A stretch of DNA of 64,000 nt from Prorocentrum cordatum (GCA_963575745.1 CAUYUJ010015826.1:706017-770016), one strand, 5' to 3'. Numbered from the stretch's first letter, positions 42,041-53,874 are shown. Numbers and translations are program-made. The notes: generated by a model from the letters alone, not told the origin.

Positions 42041-42423
42041 TGGTGGTGATGATGGTAATGGCGATGATGATGGTAGCTATGATGGCGATGGCGGCGTGGC
42101 GGCGAATCATGAAGCTGCAAATGTAGAGGGTTGGGCCCCCCGTCCGCTCACCTCCCCCCTTCCCTTCCCAGCGGTTGCAAGTTTTATGGTAAGTGTCGCA
42201 GGGCCTGGCTGGCCCACCTGGGTTCGCGTTCCTTCCGTGGGGCGCGAGGCATGGCGCCGCCCGCGCCGCGCCCGACTGTGGGCCACCAAGGGGCGCATGA
42301 CACGGGGGCGCTTCAACCCGTTCTGGCCAGCCCCCCCCCGTTCCTTCGTTGCTCTGGCAGGTACATGCCCGACGCAGTTGTCTTAATAGGTCGGCCCCTC
42401 TGCAAGCACTGCCACCATGCGCA

Positions 42424-42813
42424 CATATGTATGTATGTATGTGTGTGTATGTATGTATGTATGTATGTATGTATGTATGTATGGATGGTTGGATGGATGG
42501 ATGGATGGATGGATGGATGGATGGATGGATGGATGGATGGATGGATGGATGTGTGTATGTGTGTATGTATCCATGCATGCATGCATGCATGCATGTATGT
42601 ATGTTTGTGTGTATGTATGTACGTACGTTTGTACGTACGTACGTACGTACGTACGTATGTATGTATGTATGTATGTATGTATGTATGTGTGTGTATGTAT
42701 GTATGTGTGTATGTATGTATGTATGTATGTATGTATGTATGTATGTATGTATGTATATATGTATGTGTGTACGTATGTATGTATGTATGCATGTAGGTAT
42801 GTATGCATGTATG
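42424..42813 (+). repeat. (ATGT)n/(ATGG)n array, cut by the gap
   Basis: Tetranucleotide blocks ATGT, ATGG, ATGC and ACGT. Counterpart of 47,093-47,695. Met/Tyr/Val/Cys frames are artefacts. Confidence 0.97.
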
Positions 42814-42913
42814 NNNNNNNNNNNNNNNNNNNNNNNNNNNNNNNNNNNNNNNNNNNNNNNNNNNNNNNNNNNNNNNNNNNNNNNNNNNNNNNNNNNNNNN
42901 NNNNNNNNNNNNN
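42814..42913. other. Assembly gap, 100 N
   Basis: Exactly 100 N, a typical placeholder for a gap of unknown size. It lies within a tetranucleotide array at the boundary between the two duplicate copies. Confidence 1.
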
Positions 42914-43978
42914 GCGCTTTCGCTCACCGCCACATCCCCCCATCCCCCGCGCGCCTGGCGCGCCGTGCAATCAAGGCTTTCAAATGCTGGTTGCGTTGTG
43001 CCCAGGAGGGGATGTCGCGGGGTAGGGGGGGGCACTAAAATCGTAGAATAATCCCAGACGCGGCACCTTGCCAGTCTGGGATTTGTCTGGGATGTTTGGC
43101 GGCCTCCCCAAGCCCCGAGACCCCCGCGAGCCTCCAGGATGTCCCAGGGGTCGCTTGAGCCAGGGCCAGGGCGCTAACCAAAGATTGCAGCATCCACAGC
43201 TAGCTGGCCCGAGACCGCTCAGACGCTCCGCGTTCAGATCTGCTTCGCGAGTCCCTGCAGCGAACCGCCTGGTGCCGAGGGGGGCGGGGAGGGGGCGCGC
43301 AGTTGGAGCGGCTCCAGCCGACCCGACGCCATTTCCGTGGGGCGGTGGATGGGTAGTAATAATGGGGATGGTGGATGGGTGGGCGGCGATGGGGGAGCGG
43401 CGCAGGCGCATGCGAGAGGTCCAAAGACGAGGCGAGACGGAGATTGTGAGGAGCAATGGGGGGGAACAACGGGGGGATGAAAGGAGGGGGGAGGGTGGGC
43501 GAGGAGGAGGAGGCGGAGGGTGCCAACGCAGAGTCCGATGAGGCTGATGAGGCCGACGGAAACAACGGCGAGGGTGACGCCGTCGAGGATGGGGGTTTGG
43601 GAGGAGAGGAGGTGGTGGGGGTGGGGGCACGGGAGGTGCCTTCCTGCCATGTTCGCGGTCACCTCCGACGGCGGCGGTGTTGACCCGCTGCCGCCGCCGC
43701 CGTTGCCTTCGCTTCCGCGCACCAAGGCGCGAACTGGGCACTGCATAACAACCGAGGCACGGGCTCGGGGCACGTGGTTTCCTCGAGTGGGGTTCGCGGG
43801 CGGCGTCGCGCCACTGTCGTGCCCCGCGCCCCTCCCCCTCCCCGCCCCCCGCACCCATCCCCCATCGAACCATATGCCTTGAGACCGCGACCTGGTCGTT
43901 CGGTGTTGCCGCGACCCAGGCGGGCGGTCGCGCGGGAGGTCGAGCGCTCGAGTCTCGCCTGGGCCAGGGGCACAGCAG

Positions 43979-44273
43979 TGAGTTTGACGGCGAGGTTGCT
44001 TCGAAGAGCGACGCCACCCCCACTCCTCTGAAGGAAAAAAGCCAGCAGAAGCGGGCGCCACCCGCCCAGCCACGGGCGTGCTGCTTCCCCGACTGCGGCA
44101 GCTCCAAGGTCGACAACGAGAAGTTCTGCAGGGCCCACACGACCATGGTCAGGTGCGCCAGGACCGACAGCAAGAGGCAGGGGGGCACGCAGGAGAAGAA
44201 GTTCGGCGAGCTGCAGCGCAAAGGCGGGGATGAGTGGTACGCCTTGCTGCAGCGCTACGCCCAGGACTGCAAG
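43979..44273 (+). CDS. Cys/His exon, copy 2
   Basis: Same peptide as 39,337-39,631 (CCFPDCGSSKVDNEKFCRAH). No frame break. Confidence 0.58.
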
Positions 44274-44831
44274 GCGGGGGCGGGCTGGGGCAGCGCTGCA
44301 CACGCGAATGCACGCGAAGGGACTGGGACGGGGGAAGCTGCGGGGTGGGGGTGGAGGAGCGCGGAGGTGTGAACAGGGGGAGGGTGGTGGTAGAGCGCAA
44401 TGGCGAGGAAGGCGGGGGGGGGGGCGGACTGCGCCTGTGAACAAGCACAATCGGACGACATTTACACGGCACGGATGGGTGCGGAATGCAATTGTAGTGC
44501 ATGCCGATGCGGAACATAGCTCTCAGTCGGTGTCGCCGCAGACGTTGCCCGCGTGCGATAGATCGCCGCCCGCCCGACAGCGGTCACCGTCGGTGGATCA
44601 CATTTGGGGTTGGACGTCGTGCCCGTTTGTCCTCGCCCAGCTCGGGCGCTCAAGGGGAAGGGGCTCGACTGGTTGCGAGGGCCCGACTGGGCCCGTGGCG
44701 GGAATTGGGCGCGACTGGCGGGAGGGCCCAAGGGCCACACGGGCAACGTGCACGCCCTCCCTCCTCCCTCGGTCCCTCCTCCCCCGCCGCCTCTTTGCGG
44801 TTCGCGTTCGTCGCGCCTCGCGCTCTCTCAG

Positions 44832-44947
44832 CGTTCGCAATGGTGGGCGGGGCAGGCCAAAGGGCGAGGCTTCGCACGGGGAAGTTTCGACTACTGCAGG
44901 TTCGACAGGATCTACAAGCGCCCCCAGGCCCGACCGCGCCATGCAGA
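44832..44947 (+). CDS. Exon with WWAGQAKGRGFARGSFDYCR, copy 2
   Basis: As copy 1 but with substitutions in the last third (KRPQARPRHA instead of KRSQARPRRA), which supports a 3' border before that point. Confidence 0.46.
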
Positions 44948-45286
44948 TTGCGTTGCATGCAGCAGCTTTGCAGTTGTCGCATGGTGCGCGCGCCCATTGC
45001 ACAATTGCGCTCACGCGCGCCTGCTCAGTCGGCGATGTTGTGGGTAGGAGGGCGGGTCGTTCCGCAGAGGGAAGGCGATGATGGCGCTGACGGGGGTGGG
45101 GTTTAGGTAAGATGAGGAAGTGGCAATGCGATGAGGGATGGGTACATGTAGTTTGGGAGGGGTGGCGGCGGTGTTGGGGGGGGGGACATCGGTGAGATGA
45201 TGGACGGGGGGGGGGCGGATGACTGCACGATAAGGGCGGGGTAGGCAGAAGAGCACCCCTTGAATCTGCGTTTCCACGTTTCGCAG

Positions 45287-45412
45287 CTCTGCCGCGCGGA
45301 GGTCACCCAGCGCGGGCACAAAGGCATCATGATGACGAAGTGGCGCTACATCGAGCATTTCAAGAAGGAGCACGGGCTCAGCGAGATGGAGGCAATCGTC
45401 GCCAGCTGCCGC
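45287..45412 (+). CDS. Exon with YIEHFKKEHGLSEMEAIV, copy 2
   Basis: Identical peptide to copy 1. The donor is now GTGCTT instead of GTGTTT, still GT. Confidence 0.58.
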
Positions 45413-45498
45413 GTGCTTCCCCCGAGCGCGCGGCGGCGGTGGCGGGCGCGGGGTAGGGGGGGAGGGGGAGAGGAATGGGAGAGGCGGTGTTCAGACCA

Positions 45499-45660
45499 CA
45501 GTGCAGTTTCTAATACATCGGAGTTTTAATTATATCGGATTTTTCATGCACGATTAATGTATGAATGAATTAATACATACGCTCGTCCTTGTATGGGTTA
45601 ATCAACCCTTTATTTCTAATACACGGTCCGCACGCGGAGCATGTATTAAAAACGGCACTG
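45499..45660. mobile_element. 162 bp Tc1/mariner-type MITE, copy 2
   Basis: Same element as 40,836-40,997, carried along by the duplication; the left TA is mutated to CA and a few internal bases differ. The MITE insertion is therefore older than the duplication. Confidence 0.85.
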
Positions 45661-46597
45661 TACTACCCTGGGGTCCTTGTTGTTGACACTTAGTGCTGCT
45701 GCTGTCCCGTGCCTACAGTGGTCCGCGGTCGCTTGTTCGCACTTCTGGGTGCCACTGTGTGCAGCGGGGCATTGGATGAGCCAGTGGACGTCGATCGATG
45801 CCCGCGGTGGCCACCTGAGAAACACTAAGCAAGTGTTGCCGCAGGTGGTGGCGAGAGGCTCCCAGGGTCGTCTGCTGAAGGGGCGTTGTCATGGGTGATG
45901 CGCTGGGTGGTGGGAGGGGTGCTGGGGTGGTTGGTGGTTGTGGGGTGGTGTTGGTTGTGGTGGGGTGGTGTGGCGATGGTGGTTGGGGTGGTGGTGTCTA
46001 CGTTGCGTATGTGTGCGTGGTTATGTGTGCGTGTGGGTGAATGTATGTGAGTGCCGCTGACAGCGGGCATGGTCAGTGGCGGGGGAAGGGTCGGCGCTTC
46101 GCCATGCAATTCTCGGGTGTGGGCTGGCGGTGTAGGCGGTGGTGGTGTTGGCAGCAGCGATGGTGCCACCGCGCGAGTTCGGACTCGCAATGGTGCAGCC
46201 AAGCATGGTTGGTTTTCCGCGCGCGCCACCCCCGCCCGCGGGGTGGGATGTCGTGCAGCGCCCGTGGCAATGTTGCGTCCGCAGTCGCCTCGGAGTGTCC
46301 GAGTGGAGGGCTGCCTGGTGGGTGCCCGAGGTGGCGCAGCTCCCGCTGGGACCTGGCGGGGGCTGCAGCGGCCGCTGGCGCGTTCCAGCGGCCCCGCATC
46401 CCGTGGGCTGGGTGTCGGCGCTTGGCGTCCGCAGCCCAGCGTTTGAGCTCGTGGCCCTGGGCAGCGTGCTGCTTCTCATTTGGCCCGACGGGTCGCCGTG
46501 GGCGATTGAAACTCCGAAACTCGGACGGCGGCAACGCACAACGGCCACGGAGTGGCCGTTGCGCGCTGCCGCCATCCGATAAGATCGTGCGGGTCAG

Positions 46598-46703
46598 AAC
46601 TATGTCATCCGCGTGGCCCCCAGGTTCGCCACGTATTCCCGCGTCGGCTGCGGGCGTTTCTCCGTGTTCTACGCGGTGGAGCACCAGTGGGATCGTTCAG
46701 GCG
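46598..46703 (+). CDS. Exon with NYVIRVAPRFATYSRVGCGR, copy 2
   Basis: Same sequence as 41,935-42,040; possible microexon at 46,835-46,851. Confidence 0.48.
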
Positions 46704-47092
46704 TGGTGGTGATGATGGTAATGGCGATGATGATGGTAGCTATGATGGCGATGGCGGCGTGGCGGCGAATCATGAAGCTGCAAATGTAGAGGGTTGGGCC
46801 CCCCGTCCGCTCACCTCCCCCCTTCCCTTCCCAGCGGTTGCAAGTTTTATGGTAAGTGTCGCAGGGCCTGGCTGGCCCACCTGGGTTCGCGTTCCTTCCG
46901 TGGGGCGCGAGGCATGGCGCCGCCCGCGCCGCGCCCGACTGTGGGCCACCAAGGGGCGCAGGACACGGGGGCGCTTCAACCCGTTCTGGCCAGCCCCCCC
47001 CCCCCGTTCCTTCGTTGCTCTGGCAGGTACATGCCCGACGCAGTTGTCTTAATAGGTCGGCCCCTCTGCAAGCACTGCCACCATGCGCACAT

Positions 47093-47695
47093 ATGTATGT
47101 ATGTATGTGTGTGTATGTATGTATGTATGTATGTATGTATGTATGTATGGATGGATGGATGGATGGATGGATGGATGGATGGATGGATGGATGTGTGTGT
47201 ATGTGTGTATGTATGCATGCATGCATGCATGCATGTATGTATGTTTGTATGTATGTACGTACGTATGTACGTACGTACGTACGTATGTATGTATGTATGT
47301 ATGTATGTGTGTGTATGTATGTATGTGTGTAGGTATGCATGTATGTATGTATGTATGTATGTATGCATGCATGCATGCATGTATGTATGTATGTATGTAT
47401 GTATGTATGTGTGTGCGTATGTATGTATGTATGCGTGTAGGTATGTATGTATGTATGCATGTATGTGTGTGTATGTATGTATGTGTGTATGCATGTGTGT
47501 ACGTATGTGTGTACATGTATGCATGTATGCGTGTATGTATGTGTGTATGTGTGTATGTGTGTATGCATGTATGTATGTATGTATGTTTGTGTGTATGTAT
47601 GGATGTGTATGTATGTGTATGCATGTATGTATGTATTCAGGCATGCATGTATGTATGTATGTATGTATGTGTGTATGCATGTATGTATGTATAAA
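47093..47695 (+). repeat. (ATGT)n/(ATGG)n array, full copy
   Basis: About 600 bases of ATGT with ATGG, ATGC, ACGT and GTGT blocks, then unique sequence. It shows what the gap in copy 1 probably contained at least in part. Confidence 0.97.
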
Positions 47696-47990
47696 TGGTT
47701 ACACATTTGTGCACACGCAAATACGTTGCCCCCCATTGTGCACACACGTATGTGTATATATGGATACAGGCATGCAAAGATGCTCGCGCATGGCTCCTGC
47801 GTTCTGTCCTCCCACCCGCCCCCGCTCTATGCACGTGTGCAGGTGGAAACCATATCCATACACCTCTCGACCACTACCGTCCCCGTCAATATCGCCCTCT
47901 CTCTCTCACACGCGCTCCCTCTTTCTACCGTTCTCTCTACACCCCTGTCCGTATCGCCACCCCTTTTATATAAACATGTGTATGTAGATC
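47696..47990. other. Unique sequence before the next exon, no gene seen
   Basis: Includes a CTCTCTCTCACACGCGCTC stretch. Intron-like. Confidence 0.4.
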
Positions 47991-48254
47991 GTGGTGTTTG
48001 CGTCTCTCCGTGCCCGCCCGCCCGCGCCCGTCGGCGAGGCCCTCGGGAAGTGGGCTGCCGACACGTCCCCCAGCTCGAAGTGCGAGACTGACCAGAAGGG
48101 CACCGCCTCGGAGCCTACGAGGGTCTTGGTGGACATCGAGGACTTCGTCCTATGGATGGACCAGGCCGAGATCGGGCGCCAGGCGACGATGGGCGACGAT
48201 GCCAAGAGGAAGCCCAAGGACGTCGGGACCCCTTTGCCCGCGCCGTCTCACTAA
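47991..48254 (+). CDS. Exon of the multi-exon gene (EDFVLWMDQAEIGRQ)
   Basis: The frame contains VGEALGKWAADTSPSSKCET, EPTRVLVDIEDFVLWMDQAE and GDDAKRKPKDVG before a stop at 48,252. Good texture. Acceptor probably at TATGTAG (47,989). The 3' border may be before the stop (GACGTC/GGGACC region). First visible exon downstream of the duplicated block. Confidence 0.5.
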   Translation: MVFASLRARPPAPVGEALGKWAADTSPSSKCETDQKGTASEPTRVLVDIEDFVLWMDQAEIGRQATMGDDAKRKPKDVGTPLPAPSH

Positions 48255-48600
48255 CCCCAGTGCCATGAACCGCCCCCCCCTCCCTCCACCTCACCCCCCA
48301 TCCCCCCCCCCCCCTCGACTCCCCACTCTCGCTTCATCGACCTCCGCCAGCCCGCAGTTGGCCGCCTGGCCCCCGTTCCACCGTTCTGCGGGGCAGAAGC
48401 GGGACCCCAAACGACGCCCGTGGTTTCTCGAGCCCACGCTCCCCCCACACACAAAACAACAACAAACTCAAGGAAACGGGGGTGCAGGGGTGTCAACGGT
48501 GGCGGGGCGGGTGCATGAGTGCAGGTTGTTGTGGTGATGGTGATGGTGATGGGGGTGTTGGGGGCGAATAGGGTGATGTTGATGCTGCTGCTGCTGATGC

Positions 48601-48632
<32 letters not shown>

Positions 48633-48955
48633 CTGATGATGATGATGATGATGATGATGATGTGATGGTAATGGTGATGATGGTACTGGTGATGGTCATG
48701 ATGCTGATGCTGCTGACGATGATGATATTGGTGATGATGATAGTGCTGATGTTGATGGTGACAGGGCTGATGATGACGACGATGATGATGATGGTAGGGG
48801 GCTGTGGAATGTGACGATGATGGCGATGATGACGATGATGACGATGACTATGATGATGGTGGTGTTGATGCTGATGGTGCTGATGTAGATGGTGAGTATG
48901 CTGGTGAGGATACTTCAGACGCGAATGGTGCGTGTTGCGCCTGGTGTAGTTCCAG
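48255..48955. other. Intron-like: C-rich, then (GAT)n
   Basis: C-rich to 48,460, then TGATGATG arrays from 48,535 to 48,900. Confidence 0.75.
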
Positions 48956-49566
48956 TGAGGAGAGCGACTTGAGGGCGATGGAAGACGAGGTGGATGACGC
49001 CGATGGCGACGACGGGTCCACGTTCGATGCGAACCTGCACGCGTTGGTGGGCAAGCGGGGGCGCCAAGGTCGGTCCAGGTCCAGGTCCCCGCGCGGCGCT
49101 GCGTCCTCCTCGGCGCGGGCCAGGTCGCCAGCGCAGTCGATTGTGTCCCGCGGCTCTGGCGCGTCGGATCGCAAGCCGCCCGAGCGGCGCGACCCGCGCC
49201 CGTCGCCACGCCAGTCGCCGCAGCTGGCCGACAGCGATGTCGATATGGCCAGCGCGTCTGACGACGGCGTGGGTGGGGACGACTCCGCCCAGTCCGAGGA
49301 TGCAGCGCCGAGCGGCGAGTTCTTCGGTCATGCGACGGCCTCGTTCACGAAGTGGCAGCGCAGGATGGGCAAGTTGGACAAGGAGCTGCAGGGCAACCTC
49401 GCCCATTTGAAGGTGGCGCTGACCGAGTCCGTCCCTTCACTTGGCGGGGGGGAACTGCCGAGCGGGATCGCCATGCTGATCGATCACGCCGTGCTCAAAG
49501 GAGTGGTTGCCCAGAGGTTGTGCTCACCTAGCCAGGCGTTCTTGCCGACGCTGGAGGACCCGATGG
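48956..49566 (+). CDS. Long exon with SR-like and helical parts
   Basis: Acceptor TTCCAG, donor GTAGCG after EDPMG. Starts EESDLRAMEDEVDDADGDDG, then an Arg/Ser stretch RQGRSRSRSPRGAASSSARA, SPRQSPQLADSDVDMASASD, and an ordered end: GHATASFTKWQRRMGKLDKE, LQGNLAHLKVALTESVPSLG, SGIAMLIDHAVLKGVVAQRL and CSPSQAFLPTLEDP. The Arg-Ser dipeptides are like those of splicing or nuclear proteins, but the run is short. About 200 codons. Best-supported exon of the gene by texture and splice sites. Confidence 0.65.
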
Positions 49567-50024
49567 GTAGCGCATCTCGCAATTTCCCCTCTCCCCATTT
49601 GTCGTGTCTCCCCCCTCATCACCCCTCTCACTCCCCCCTCCCATTATCTCTCACTCTCCCCCATCCCTCTTTCTCTCTCCCTCTCACCCTCTCTCTCTCG
49701 CTGTCTCTCTCCCGCTCGCTCGTCCTTTTCCCCTCTCTCCCTCGCTCTCCCTCCCTCCGTATTTCTCTGTTCCCCCCCCCCCCCCTCTCTCTCTCCATCG
49801 CTCTCGCTCTCTCTCTCCCTCTCTCGCTCTCGCTCTCGCTTTTGCTATCTCCCTGTCTGCCTCTCTCCCTCTCTTCAGCTCGCCCCCCCCCCCTGCCCCC
49901 CCACTGTCGCCCGTCGCAGTCCCTGTCTATTCGCCCTGCTGCGCAAGCAGCCTGCCACGATCGGGCCCACCCTGTGGCATCATCACCTCCCGCTCCCCCC
50001 CTCCCGCCCCCGCGCGGCGCCCCA
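49567..50024. other. Pyrimidine-rich intron
   Basis: CT, CCT and TCTC runs ending in GGCGCCCCAG. Confidence 0.8.
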
Positions 50025-50130
50025 GGAGTACATGGATGGCAGCAAGAGCGTCGACTACAAGAACGCCAAGTTCATCGACGAGGCGCACGGCGACGAGCAG
50101 CTAGCCAGAGACCCTGGACGCCTCCAGAAG
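50025..50130 (+). CDS. Exon with EYMDGSKSVDYKNAKFIDEA
   Basis: Acceptor GCCCCAG; reads EYMDGSKSVDYKNAKFIDEA, then HGDEQLARDPGRLQK, followed by GCGGGA (GC-type donor). Short, hydrophilic. Confidence 0.52.
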
Positions 50131-50910
50131 GCGGGATCGCGGGGAAGGGGTTGTTGGTGGCTGTGGGGGTGGGTGGGTGGTGTATGGTGGATGCGCTTGT
50201 AGATGTTGGGTGGGTAGTGGTGTGTTGTAGATGTGAGGTATGCACATACATATGTGTATACACAAATATATACGTACATGCAAACATACATGCAGAGATG
50301 TTTAGGGGCGCCGTGCAACATCCCCATCGCCATCGACACCGTTATCATCATCATCATCATCATCATCAGCATCAGCATCATCATCATCATCACCATCATC
50401 ATCATCAGTATCATCATCATCAGCATCATCATCGTCGTCACCGTCATCAACATCGTCGTCAGCATCATCATCAACATCATCATCGTCATCTTCATCATCA
50501 TCACCACCATCATCAACATCATCATCATCATCATCATCATCATTATCATCATCATCATCGTAATCACCATCACCATAACCGTCATCATCCCATTATGTCA
50601 TCCTCATCGCCTGCCCCCCCGTTCACTCCATCGCTCCTCGGTGCGGGGGCCGTTCCCTTCACTTCAGCCCCTGTAGTTGGTCGCCCGATGCCTTGGTGAC
50701 ACCAGAATTGGGCCAATATGCTCGCGGGCTCGGGACGGCCAATCCGGCCGTGCACGCGCGCGAGCGCGCGGCTTATGTGCGCACGCAGAAGGTTATGCTC
50801 ATGTAGGAGCGCTGGCCATGGGGAATGGCCGAGGGGCAGAGCGAGAGAGAGAGAGATAGAGGGAGAAGAGAGAGAGAGCGGGAGGGAGAGATAGAGAGAG
50901 AGAAAGAGAT

Positions 50911-50964
<54 letters not shown>

Positions 50965-51438
50965 CGCGAGGGCGCGAAGCGGGGACTCAGACCAGGACCG
51001 AGCGCATGTACTATGCATAGCCATGGGCCATAAACCCATACACTCATTTACATGCGCGTACGGTTCGCAAATACATGCGTGTTCGTACATGGATATGGAG
51101 AGAAGCTCAGCACAGAGAGAGGGAGAGGTACACAACGATGCACAGTCGTTCACATTACATGCGCATGCATGTGCTTAGATGTGCGCAACTACATGCCTGG
51201 ATGTGTACATGAAGAGCGAGAGGGAGAGCGAGAGAGAGAGAGGGATATGCAGATGAGGAGACGAGCGAGAGGGAGGTACATAGAGATAGGTATAACGTTG
51301 AAGAGAAAGAGGGAAACGAGTGATAAACATGAATACATGCGTATATCTATATACATACAGAGGTGTGCCGACAGAGAAGAGAGACAATATTGCACGTACA
51401 ACGATTGTCAATTCTTGTTATGCATAATGTATGGGCAG
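50131..51438. other. Intron-like: (CAT)n 50,340-50,590 and (GA)n 50,838-50,985
   Basis: Microsatellites and unique filler with ATACATG words. No exon seen. Confidence 0.75.
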
Positions 51439-51604
51439 GGAGGTGCGCGAGTGCTGCATTGACAAGTTCTTCAAGTGGTGCGCTGCGAACAAGAAGCAGT
51501 TGCCCATGAATGCCCAGTACCTCCGCCCGATCAGCGACTCCATGGTGACGGCGCAGCTGGCGGCCGCGGAGGCGCTTGCCATTGCCTTTTGGGCTTCAAT
51601 GTGT
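51439..51604 (+). CDS. Exon with CCIDKFFKWCAANKKQLPMN
   Basis: Acceptor GGGCAG; reads EVRECCIDKFFKWCAANKKQ, LPMNAQYLRPISDSMVTAQL and AAAEALAIAFWASMCV, with a donor near GTGAAG. Helical, with a short hydrophobic end. Confidence 0.58.
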
Positions 51605-51876
51605 GTGAAGTATGTCCGCGGTCTGCGGTTGGCGTGTCTTCGGCTTCGTTGCATCATTTGATGGGGGTGGCTGCTTCACTTTGCATTCGGCGCTGTGTGT
51701 GCTGACTTGTCTGACTTGCATCGGCCCTCGCTCGGGTTTCCTCCCTTCGCCCTTTCCACGCACGCGACCCCCCTCTCTGTCGCCGCCCTTCCCCACTCCC
51801 CGCTCCCCCCCCTGCCCACCCGCCTCCGAACGCCGCGCTCCCCCCGCCCTCGCCGTCGACTGCTTCCCCTCGCCAG

Positions 51877-52108
51877 TGCGCCCGCCCCCCGCCCCCGAGG
51901 TGTCCTCGAAGAAGCTCTTCGAGCAGCTGGAGGGCATGCAGAACAGGGCCGATGACGCCATCAGCAGCTTCAGCAAGGGCTTCAAGAAGGTGATCGGGGG
52001 GGTGGTCTCGAGCGTCAAGCAGGAACTTCAGGCAAGGAAGTCTTCGCAGAGGTCGGTCGCGCAGAAGGGGGCGCAGAAGATGAAGCAGTTCGTGAAGGAT
52101 TGCCGCCC
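51877..52108 (+). CDS. Exon with KKLFEQLEGMQNRADDAISS
   Basis: Acceptor CTCGCCAG; reads VSSKKLFEQLEGMQNRADDA, FSKGFKKVIGGVVSSVKQEL and SVAQKGAQKMKQFVKDC. Amphipathic helices. 3' border uncertain by about 20 bp. Confidence 0.57.
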
Positions 52109-52743
52109 GCCTGTTCGTTGCTCACCCGTCGGGGCGCGGGGCTGCGCGGCTGTTGCGGGATGGCACTTGCACCAGAAGCATGGTCGCCGATGTTTCTGGA
52201 GCAGGCGTCTTCCTCTTGGGCGGGAGAGCCGAGGGACACGTGCCCATTTGGTTCGAGAGGGCGCCCCTTTTCGCCGGAGTGCCCCTATCGGGGCCATTGC
52301 GTTGCGCCTGCAATCGCATAGCACAAACGTCCATCCCCCAAACGCAATCACACACCCCCAGCCCCCCCCCCCCTCTCCCCACCGCCCCCACCCACCCTCT
52401 ACCCACCCGCCCTCCTTCCCCAGCGCCAACCACAACGCCCCACCCACCCCGCCACCACCACCGCCACCGACCACCCCCACCCCCCCTCACCCTCACGACC
52501 CCACCACCCACCCACCCCACCGCCCCAGCATCCCCCCTCCCCGCCTCCTCCACCCCGCCCTTCATCTCATGGCCAGCACGCCATCATCCATGGGGCCAGC
52601 GCTCCATCGTCCCTGAGGTCGGCGCTGCCTTTCGGGATGGGGGATGGGGGCAGTCTCGAGTAGCGGGCGCTGGCCTGTTGTTTTGTGTGCAGTTCTGCGT
52701 GCAGGCCGTCTTCGCCGCAGTTGTTGAGCCTGGCCCTTGACAG
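52109..52743. other. Intron-like, C-rich
   Basis: CACCC and CCCAC words from 52,330 to 52,560; ends CCCTTGACAG. Confidence 0.7.
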
Positions 52744-52916
52744 GATCTGGCGAGGGCGGCGGGAAAGTCGTCAGCTGTGCCTGGCATCGCCCGCGCCTTC
52801 CAGACCCCGCTGGGCGCCGCGACGCGGGTCATCGAGGTCTTGGCCGACTCTGAGCAATCGTTGGCGGCGCTGCTTGGCCAGGACAAGCCGTTCGTGATCA
52901 AGGATCGGTCTTTCTA
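52744..52916 (+). CDS. Exon with TRVIEVLADSEQSLAALLGQ
   Basis: Acceptor TTGACAG; reads DLARAAGKSSAVPGIARAFQ, TPLGAATRVIEVLADSEQSL and AALLGQDKPFVIKDRSF to a TAG at 52,915. A donor just before the stop is possible. Confidence 0.52.
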
Positions 52917-53241
52917 GCTTGCCCCCGCTCACAGGATGGATGTCGGAGGGGGCTGCAGCGCGGGGGCTGCGGCTAGGCGGGGGGGGCAGCGGGGTGAGGG
53001 GGATGAGAGAGTTGGGAGGGATGGGCGCAAGGAGGGGAGAGGAGGTCGGCGGAGGTGGTTTGGCTAATGCGGGCATGGGCGAAGACAGGGTGCGGCTGGA
53101 CCACCTCCGCCGTTCTCATGGCGCACCTCATCACCTTCACCCGGCACCCATTCTCACCCCACTTAACCCTCTCGCCCGCGCTCCCCCCAGCAGCAGCATT
53201 TTGCACGCTGCCACGTATCTCAGCAATAATCCTTGCCCCAG

Positions 53242-53461
53242 CAGCGGCAGGACACCCGCGGCAGCATCATCGGCAGGATCTCTGGTGAGGAAGGTCCGAA
53301 GCTCTTGAGGGCGTGGCAGGGCCAGAAAAAGGAGCAGCTCGGGATCGGGCGCGTGCAATACCACGTGGCGCGGGAGGCAGCGGCGACGGAGCTCGCCGAC
53401 ATATTCAAGTCCTTCGTCGGCTGGGCCGACGAATGGGTTGCAGGCAGCCTCGGGGACTGGG
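53242..53461 (+). CDS. Exon with AREAAATELADIFKSFVGWA
   Basis: Acceptor TTGCCCCAG; reads RQDTRGSIIGRISGEEGPKL, LRAWQGQKKEQLGIGRVQYH and TELADIFKSFVGWADEWVAG, into a G-run. Helical. 3' border in or before the G-run. Confidence 0.52.
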
Positions 53462-53874
53462 GAGGGGGGGGGGGTCGGTCCCAACGGGTGCGCGCTAGTC
53501 GATGAAAGCACGTGTTTCTGGATGCCCAGACCCCAGTCTAGGCCAAGCGCATTCCTACTCCAATACTGCACTTGATGCTTGATGTTGCGTTGTGTCGTTC
53601 TCTGGGCGGGCCCGAACCCAATATGCTTTGTATGCCTTCCTCGACGTTTCCACGCGCGTCTTCCGAGTGGCGGGTAGAGTGTGCGTTGTAGATTCGTGCG
53701 TCGGTCGTCGATCACAGCCATGCCAGTGTCGCTTGCCCACGCGGGCGTTCAGTCGCAGGTTCGGTTGTTTGCGTGGGGGATAAAGCAAGGAGATGGCAGC
53801 GGTGGCCAGATGATAGTTGCTGCGACGTTGCCGCCCGCGCGACCCATCGCCCCCCTGCGCCGAAGCCGCTGCAG
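53462..53874. other. Intron-like, unique sequence
   Basis: No exon seen; ends GAAGCCGCTGCAG. Confidence 0.5.

Larger units (their letters stand above)
38272..42813. repeat. Duplicated segment, copy 1 (4.5 kb before the gap)
   Basis: Matches 42,914 onward at a constant offset of 4,642, rising to 4,663 after small indels. Differences are scattered substitutions, a 6 bp indel (near 39,805/44,441) and a 25 bp insertion in copy 2 (about 44,557-44,581). Each copy holds the same exon series and the same MITE. The copy ends in an ATGT/ATGG array cut by the assembly gap. Confidence 0.95.
42914..47092. repeat. Duplicated segment, copy 2
   Basis: Begins directly after the gap with sequence equal to 38,272. 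About 1% of bases differ from copy 1. Because the start is set by the gap, the real junction between copies is not seen, and more copies could be missing. Confidence 0.95.

Noticed and set aside
42424-47695. Met/Tyr/Val/Cys frames across the ATGT arrays and the N gap
   Set aside because: Tetranucleotide repeat translation; the frames even run through undetermined bases.
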